DNA of 11,589 bases. It comes from Chlamydiota bacterium. GTDB taxonomy: Bacteria; Chlamydiota; Chlamydiia; Chlamydiales; Waddliaceae. A model generated the notes under the pieces. It did no database searches. It worked only from the letters and a program-made list of their open reading frames with translations, and had not been told where the DNA came from. The translations under genes were made by a program, and so were the position numbers. Each line of letters opens with the position of its first letter. Position 1 is the first letter of the stretch. The stretch covers positions 1 through 11,589 of the forward strand of contig JAAKFP010000034.1 of assembly GCA_011065005.1 (NCBI GenBank). The letters run 5' to 3'. This document shows positions 6,380 to 11,589 of the stretch, piece by piece.

Positions 6380-9300
6380 TTAAACATCTTCTGGAGTCAA
6401 CTTATATTTACTTTCCCCCTCCTCTCCTGGGGTCAACCCATAGTTTAACCCTTTTCCTGACTCCTCTTTTCCTGACCTTGCCTTCCCTCCATACTCATTA
6501 CCTACATCATAGTATTGCTTCTGCTTTTCAGTGTCGTACGCTTTCTTTTTCATTTCAACCTTAGCAACAGCATCGTAATCTCTCAAGTCAACAACTTCCT
6601 CTTTCCTACCGGATTGTAATGCGAGCTTCTCCTTCTTTAGATCTTCGAAAACTTTACTTCGAAGGGTCTCATTGAGCCCTTTAAAGCATGCTGCTTGTAA
6701 TGCTTCTTGGGCAGATAAACGGGTTTTTGGATTAGAATCTAAGAGTCTTTCAATCACCCACCAGATTGTCCCTTCTCCTGAAGTTTTGAGCTCCTCAATG
6801 AGTTTTAACCTACCTTCGAAGCGTGCAGTGAAGTCTCCTGTATCTTCATACAAATCTAATGGATCCACATTTTTGATCATCTGGAGCAAGGTGATCCCTA
6901 CAGCCCAAACGTCGGCTTTCTCACCATCAAAGGAAGTTTCATCACGACAGGCCCGCAAACGTTCTGGAGAAAAATAGCGGTTATCCCCAACAGCTTTCCA
7001 CGATATTTCAGACCCTTTATCTACTATCCTTTTTGCGCAACCAAAATCGGTCAGGTATCCGATTCCTCCTTTTACAAAGACCGTATTTTCCGGCTTGACA
7101 TCAAGGTGAAAGATCCCTTTTTTATGAATGGTTCGTGTTGCTGTGAGCAGATCTTTTGCAACGAATTTTACAACTTCAATCGCAAACTTCCGATGAGTTG
7201 ATACAGATATCCAACTTTGGATCTCTCTCCCATTCCCATACCCTGCTAACGGCATAAAGTGGTAAAGAACATCTTCCAGTTTAATCGTATTATAGATTGG
7301 GAGGATATTATCCCCCTCAGCCTCTTTTTGGATCCTCGCTTCATTCTCAGAAACTTTTATGTTATCGATCCCTTTTACTTTCTTCGAAACCACATACTCA
7401 TTATCACTGATCCTTTGGGCAACTCGAATTGCTCCAAAATGCCCTTTGCCCACAACATGCCTCATTTTTCTTTTACCTTTAGGAATAGAAATAAAATATC
7501 CTGTAGTCATGTAGATCTCTCGGACTTCTTGTTGATTCACTTTATTCAAAAGTGAGTACTCTCCTCCAATAATAGTATGTTTCGCCTCACGTGTCGGTGT
7601 TAATTCAAAATCCTCTGCAATTTGCGATTCTCGGTCGCCAATACCCACTTCTTCAGTTGCACTGGATTCAGGAGACCCTTTCCGTTTCTTTAAGATGTAA
7701 AAACCTATTCCTCCTGTAGTCAGAAAACAGATAATAATTCCTCCTGCTATCCCTAATCCAATCAGCACGTTATTTGAACGAGAGGGTGTTTTCTCTAACA
7801 TTGTGGTCGTTGCAACAAGAAATTCGCTTGATGGTGTACTAATCGTACTTGTAATGCGACTCGACAGACTCGATGAGGTTTTCGAAGAAGTCGTAGACGA
7901 AATACTTGAACTTGTACTCGTACTTGATGAACAAGGAATACTTATATCAATTATCTGCAGCCCGGTGTGATTATCTGCAACAAAGGCATAGTTTCCTAAA
8001 ACGGCAACATCCCAAGCCGTTCCTGAGGTATTGTATCCACCCACATGTGTTGGATTAGACTTATTGCTCACATCAATAATATGAAGTCCCTCACTGTGGT
8101 CTGCCACGTAGGCATAATTGCCAGAAACTGCTATGCCGTGGGCATTGTGAGGTGTATCGTACCAACCTACAAGCGATGGGTTCGTAGCATTGCTTACATC
8201 AATGATCTGTAGCCCTCCTAAAACGCCATCAACCACAAAAGCAAAGTTACCTGAAAGGACAACTTCACGTGCATAACCTGGAGTGTTGAATCCTCCTATA
8301 CGCCTGGGTCTTGTTTTATTGCTCACATCGATGATATGAAGACCTGAATCTGCAGCAGCAACATATGCATAGCTTCCGGAAACAGCAACACCGCGAGCTT
8401 CACTTGGGGTATTGTATCCACCTACAAGGTTTGGATTTGCAACATTGCTTATATCGATTATCTGAAGTCCTACCAAATCTGCCACGTAGGCATAGTCACC
8501 AGAAATTGCAACATTATTCGCATCACCTGGCGTATCGTACCATCCCACGAGTGTTGGATTTGCAACATTGCTTACATCAACAATTTGAAGACCTCCAGCA
8601 ATTCCATCAGCAATATAAGCATAATTTCCTGATACCGCAATTTCTTTAGATTCCCCCAGAGTATCGTACGAACTAACAAATCTTGGATTCGAGGGATCTG
8701 ATATGTTTACAATCTGCAAACCACCAAGACTTCTGTCCGCCACGAAGGCATAATTTCCTGAAATAGTGACGCCACTGGCACGACCTGGACTATCGTAACT
8801 TCCCACTAATTCAGGGCATAACGAATTTCCCAACCTTTGTGACCCAGTAGTTGCAATTTCAGTTGAAGAAGTAGTGGTATTATTTATGGAACAAGAAACG
8901 CTAATAATATGAAGACCCGACAGCCAATCCGCGACAAAAATATCACTGCCATCACTAGCAACAGCATACGCTTTATCAGGTGTGTCATACCAACCTGCAA
9001 GCACCGGGTTCGTTGGAATGCTCACATCAATTATTTGAAGACCTCCCTCACGATCCGCCACATAGGCATAATTACCCGAAACAAAGACGTTTCCAGCATT
9101 TCCAGGAGTATCATATCCCCCAACTTTTATAGGATTCGAAACATTACTTATATCGATGATTTGAAGACCAAAGCTGCCATCCGCCACATAGGCATAATTA
9201 CCCGAAACAAAGACGTTTCCAGCAATTCCAGGTGTATCGTACGATCCAACTCGAGTTGGGTTCGATACATTGCTCACATCAATGATCTGAAGCCCTCCGT

Positions 9301-11317
9301 AATCAGCTACATATCCATAATTGCCAGCAATAGTGATATCAAAAGCAACACCAGGAGTATCATACCAGCCAGCAAATACCGGATTCGACTTATTGCTTAT
9401 ATCAATAATTTGAAGTCCACCAGCATCATCGTCCGCTACAAAGGCGTAATTGCCAGCAATCGCGACATTAAAACATCGATCTGGAGTAGTATAAGACCCA
9501 ACCATTATCGGATTCGCAGGATTGCTTACATCAATGATCTGAAGAACACCGAGATCCCGAACTGTAACATAGGCATAATTGCCTGATATAGCAACGCCTT
9601 GCGCAATCCCCGAAGTATTATACCAACCGACACGAATTGGATTCGTTGTATTGCTGATATCAACGATCTGAAGACCAAAATCAAAATCGGCTATATAGGC
9701 ATAGTTGCTTCGAACAACAATATCATAAGCTCTTCCAGGAGTATCATAACTTCCCATCAACGTGGGACACCGAGAACAAAATAAACTGATGATTTGAAGG
9801 CCTGATGTTCCATCTGCAACAAAAGCATAATCGCCTGATATTGCAACGTCGTAAACAAGATTTGGAGTCTGAAATGAACCGGCTAATATTGGATTTGAAC
9901 TGTTGCTGACATCAATTATTTTTAGACCTCCAGTATAATCGGCTACATAAGCATAATTTCCTGAAACTGCTACTCCTGCAGCGTTTGCTGTAATAACTGA
10001 ACCAAGTTTCTTAGGATTCGTTATATTGCTAATATCTACAATATGTAGACCATTCACATCAAAAGTAACATAGGCAATGCTTCCAACAACAACCACTCCT
10101 GTCGCATCTCCCGCGTCATAATTGCTCACAAACACAGGGTTTGAAACATTGCTCACATCTACAATCTGAAGACCGGGAATCCAGTCAGCCACATAGGCAT
10201 AATTGCCCGATAATGCGACACCATAGGCCCATCCAACCGTATCATAAAATCCTTCCAGAATAGGGTTTGAAACGTTACTTACATTGATGATTTGAAGTCC
10301 ACCTGCAGCACTATCCGCTACGTAAGCATATTGTCCAATAACGACAACATCGTGCGCTTCCCCCGGAGTAATATAAGAGCTCACAAGACGGGGATTGCTC
10401 ACATTGCTGACATCAATAATATGAAGACCAGAACCATGATCTGCTACATAGGCGTAATTGCCAGAAACGAAAACATCGCGAGCTAATCCAGGAGTATCGT
10501 AGAATCCAGCCAGTTTGGGATTACTCACATCGGTTATATCGATAATCTGAAGGCCGCCCAAATCATAATCTGCAACGTAAGCATAGTTACCTGAAACAAC
10601 AACTCCATCTGCTCTTCCAGGAGTATCATAACTCCCAACAATGGTAGGACAAAATTGCTGTGCTCCCACCGAAGACAATAACGGTAGTGTCGTAAGCAAT
10701 AATGCTGCTGATGATTGATAAACACCCATTGCACCAATACTACCGGCGATGATCGCAGTGTTCACGAAATCTTGTGAGGGAAAAAATGGAAATTGACCTT
10801 GAAGGCTTTTGTTGTTTTCTGAACCTTGAGTTCCGCTTTTTCCTGCCGCATAGATCATCGCCAATCCAGAGACCAATGCATAAACCTTCTTCCAGGTCAA
10901 TTTTGAAGCTTCTTTCCGTGAACAAATCTCCTCAGCTTGCTTTTTTGAAATCTTACGATAGTTTCGTCTCCACCAGCCCCTCTCTTCACGAATAAATTTC
11001 ACCTTAACACCATTAGAGATGCCAAAAACTCCATGATCGGTTTCTGATGCAATAGCTCGATACAGTAAGTTCTTGGTTGGATAGGTCTCGACCTCATCTA
11101 CGTCTATACGCTTAAAGATTGTTCTAGTCATTGCATTTGAAGTTTCAGCAATTTTCCAGATATCTACATGGGTAGAGGCAAGATACTGATTTAAGCTTCC
11201 CTCACTCTTGAAAATATGTCCCTCCCCATTTCCCTCACTGTAAGGAGTTACGAATCGTAACGTTTCATCAGATTGTTTCTCCAATGTCGCTTTTGACAAA
11301 GTCTCAACAGGTAACAT
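6380..11317 (-). CDS. Receptor-like Ser/Thr kinase with 21 LVIVD beta-propeller repeats
   Basis: 1645 residues. Residues 1-140 are unrecognised and look cytoplasmic. Hydrophobic stretches lie at about 144-159 and 185-219. From 223 to 1129 run 21 LVIVD repeats of 41-43 residues (GxYDTPGxA, then GNYAYVAD, GLQIIDVSNVSNP) in three sets of seven, bracketed by C223/C514, C517/C809 and C834/C1129. A Ser/Thr-rich stalk (1130-1180) leads to a membrane helix (1184-1208) and the basic stop KKRKG. The kinase domain (about 1272-1545) has GKGHFG (1290-1295), probable ATP lysine K1312, helix-C glutamate E1326, HLDVKPEN (D1406, K1408, N1411), DFG (1424-1426), YFSPE (1448-1452), DVWAVG (1469-1474) and R1533, so it should be active; HLD in place of HRD makes it a non-RD kinase. 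The tail (1546-1645) is rich in Lys and Glu. Propellers outside and kinase inside is the likely topology and needs an odd number of N-terminal helices. Mycobacterial PknD also joins a kinase to a propeller, in the opposite order. Ligand and substrates are unknown. The gene converges on the CPAF gene. Confidence 0.9.
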   Translation of the reverse strand: MLPVETLSKATLEKQSDETLRFVTPYSEGNGEGHIFKSEGSLNQYLASTHVDIWKIAETSNAMTRTIFKRIDVDEVETYPTKNLLYRAIASETDHGVFGISNGVKVKFIREERGWWRRNYRKISKKQAEEICSRKEASKLTWKKVYALVSGLAMIYAAGKSGTQGSENNKSLQGQFPFFPSQDFVNTAIIAGSIGAMGVYQSSAALLLTTLPLLSSVGAQQFCPTIVGSYDTPGRADGVVVSGNYAYVADYDLGGLQIIDITDVSNPKLAGFYDTPGLARDVFVSGNYAYVADHGSGLHIIDVSNVSNPRLVSSYITPGEAHDVVVIGQYAYVADSAAGGLQIINVSNVSNPILEGFYDTVGWAYGVALSGNYAYVADWIPGLQIVDVSNVSNPVFVSNYDAGDATGVVVVGSIAYVTFDVNGLHIVDISNITNPKKLGSVITANAAGVAVSGNYAYVADYTGGLKIIDVSNSSNPILAGSFQTPNLVYDVAISGDYAFVADGTSGLQIISLFCSRCPTLMGSYDTPGRAYDIVVRSNYAYIADFDFGLQIVDISNTTNPIRVGWYNTSGIAQGVAISGNYAYVTVRDLGVLQIIDVSNPANPIMVGSYTTPDRCFNVAIAGNYAFVADDDAGGLQIIDISNKSNPVFAGWYDTPGVAFDITIAGNYGYVADYGGLQIIDVSNVSNPTRVGSYDTPGIAGNVFVSGNYAYVADGSFGLQIIDISNVSNPIKVGGYDTPGNAGNVFVSGNYAYVADREGGLQIIDVSIPTNPVLAGWYDTPDKAYAVASDGSDIFVADWLSGLHIISVSCSINNTTTSSTEIATTGSQRLGNSLCPELVGSYDSPGRASGVTISGNYAFVADRSLGGLQIVNISDPSNPRFVSSYDTLGESKEIAVSGNYAYIADGIAGGLQIVDVSNVANPTLVGWYDTPGDANNVAISGDYAYVADLVGLQIIDISNVANPNLVGGYNTPSEARGVAVSGSYAYVAAADSGLHIIDVSNKTRPRRIGGFNTPGYAREVVLSGNFAFVVDGVLGGLQIIDVSNATNPSLVGWYDTPHNAHGIAVSGNYAYVADHSEGLHIIDVSNKSNPTHVGGYNTSGTAWDVAVLGNYAFVADNHTGLQIIDISIPCSSSTSTSSSISSTTSSKTSSSLSSRITSTISTPSSEFLVATTTMLEKTPSRSNNVLIGLGIAGGIIICFLTTGGIGFYILKKRKGSPESSATEEVGIGDRESQIAEDFELTPTREAKHTIIGGEYSLLNKVNQQEVREIYMTTGYFISIPKGKRKMRHVVGKGHFGAIRVAQRISDNEYVVSKKVKGIDNIKVSENEARIQKEAEGDNILPIYNTIKLEDVLYHFMPLAGYGNGREIQSWISVSTHRKFAIEVVKFVAKDLLTATRTIHKKGIFHLDVKPENTVFVKGGIGYLTDFGCAKRIVDKGSEISWKAVGDNRYFSPERLRACRDETSFDGEKADVWAVGITLLQMIKNVDPLDLYEDTGDFTARFEGRLKLIEELKTSGEGTIWWVIERLLDSNPKTRLSAQEALQAACFKGLNETLRSKVFEDLKKEKLALQSGRKEEVVDLRDYDAVAKVEMKKKAYDTEKQKQYYDVGNEYGGKARSGKEESGKGLNYGLTPGEEGESKYKLTPEDV
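7931..10651 (-). repeat. In-frame tandem array of 21 LVIVD blade repeats
   Basis: A period of 123-129 bp runs through 2.7 kb of the kinase gene. Seven repeats lie in each of 9776-10651, 8891-9769 and 7931-8818. The first two sets are separated by only two codons between cysteines. The second and third are separated by a 24-residue linker rich in Thr and Ser (residues 810-833). Every set starts with CPxxxGSYD[T/S]PGRA, which suggests that a whole propeller was duplicated as a unit, as well as single blades. Confidence 0.9.
9053..9224 (-). repeat. Two identical 46-bp copies in neighbouring blades
   Basis: Bases 9053-9098 and 9179-9224 are identical, 126 bp apart (42 codons, one blade). They encode the same AGNVFVSGNYAYVAD segment in blades 12 and 13. 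Other blades differ at many third positions, so this pair reflects a recent duplication or gene conversion. Confidence 0.85.
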
Positions 11318-11320
11318 ATT

Positions 11321-11326
11321 CCCTCC
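11321..11326 (-). promoter_or_regulatory. Shine-Dalgarno sequence of the receptor-kinase gene
   Basis: On the minus strand GGAGGG is followed by AAT and then the ATG at 11317. The match is strong but the spacing is short. Another ATG 11 bases upstream (11328) is out of frame and overlaps this site, so 11317 is the best start. Confidence 0.7.
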
Positions 11327-11354
11327 ATGGATTTATTATCTACTTGATGAATTA

Positions 11355-11384
11355 CGTATACCTCATTCTATTTTTTTAAAACAA
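11355..11384 (-). promoter_or_regulatory. Candidate promoter of the receptor-kinase gene
   Basis: On the minus strand TTGTTT (11379-11384) and TATACG (11355-11360) are separated by 18 bases; each matches four of six consensus positions. The leader would be about 30 nt and would include the Shine-Dalgarno sequence. The match is modest and the region is AT-rich, so a chance match is possible. Confidence 0.3.
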
Positions 11385-11420
11385 TTAACTTTCTTGTAAA
11401 TCTAACGGCGTACCATTAAT

Positions 11421-11444
11421 CACTACAGAGCTCACAGAGTGGGC
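11421..11444. repeat. Degenerate half-copy of the CACAGAG repeat
   Basis: CACTACAGAG followed by CTCACAGAGTGGGC resembles the left arm of the palindrome at 6234 (CACCACTGAG, CCCACAGAG, GAGGGC). No matching right arm follows, so it is a solo or decayed arm. It lies about 100 bp upstream of the receptor-kinase start. Confidence 0.4.
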
Positions 11445-11529
11445 TGTCAAAATTCCTCTAAATCGACCACATCTTGTTGAGTCTATATTTCTGGCTCTTC
11501 ACAAAACTTAGGACTCTTTCTTAGGGCCA

Positions 11530-11589
11530 TTAATACTGACCTTGATAAAGGAATAAAATAGGCGCGGCAGCGCCAAAAGATGCAAGCCC
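11530..11589 (-). other. Open frame entering from the right edge, unassigned
   Basis: A minus-strand frame is open from the window edge to a TAA at 11530-11532 and encodes about 19 residues (ASFGAAAPILFLYQGQY at its end). It could be the end of a gene outside the window or chance. It includes a small perfect hairpin, GGCGC-GGCA-GCGCC (11561-11574). Between it and the CACAGAG half-copy nothing recognisable is seen. Confidence 0.2.

Noticed and set aside
8909..9784. Long plus-strand reading frames of 225 and 61 codons opposite the propeller repeats
   Set aside because: They are antisense shadows of the regular LVIVD codons. Their repetitive composition (IGIIASN-like units) follows the period of the real gene.
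7931..10651. Regular spacing suggesting a CRISPR array
   Set aside because: The period of 123-129 bp is in frame, diverged and coding. It encodes LVIVD protein repeats with no spacer-like variable units.

Overview
The window most likely comes from a chlamydia-related intracellular bacterium, of the kind that lives in amoebae or other protists (Parachlamydiales in the broad sense). The main evidence is the gene at 4404-6209. It is a full-length homologue of CPAF, the secreted protease that is characteristic of Chlamydiae, with its His-Ser-Glu triad intact. The AT-rich coding sequence, the eukaryote-like F-box protein and the repeat-rich intergenic DNA agree with this. The genus cannot be fixed from the sequence alone.

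Layout. 1-166: leader region with a strong Shine-Dalgarno sequence that sets the first start codon. 167-3394 (+): a 1075-residue protein with an N-terminal F-box followed by a long TPR/helical-repeat region, probably an effector aimed at the host SCF ubiquitin ligase. 3395-4403: about 1 kb without a gene, packed with palindromes. It holds a 170-bp near-complete inverted repeat (3431-3600), a REP-like double hairpin (3851-3898), a second near-complete inverted repeat of about 163 bp (3926-4088) and a strong 14-bp stem (4164-4207). 4404-6209 (+): CPAF-like protease. 6210-6379: short convergent gap with a CACAGAG-type palindrome. 6380-11317 (-): a 1645-residue receptor-like protein. 11318-11589: its upstream region, a degenerate half-copy of the CACAGAG repeat and an unassigned right edge.

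The most striking gene is the minus-strand one. Read from its N-terminus, it has an uncharacterised 140-residue region, a hydrophobic N-terminal membrane region, 21 LVIVD repeats, a Ser/Thr-rich stalk, one transmembrane helix with a basic stop-transfer, a Ser/Thr protein kinase domain and a charged tail. The 21 repeats fall into exactly three groups of seven. Each group opens with a Cys-Pro followed by a GSYD[T/S]PGRA signature and closes with a cysteine, which suggests three seven-bladed beta-propellers, each possibly closed by a disulfide. This is a sensor-stalk-membrane-kinase layout like a eukaryotic receptor kinase.

The three genes are not an operon: the first two run rightward about 1 kb apart, and the third converges on the second. 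They share a theme of eukaryote-like or host-directed function (ubiquitin ligase adaptor, secreted protease, receptor-like kinase). A functional link between them is inference only.
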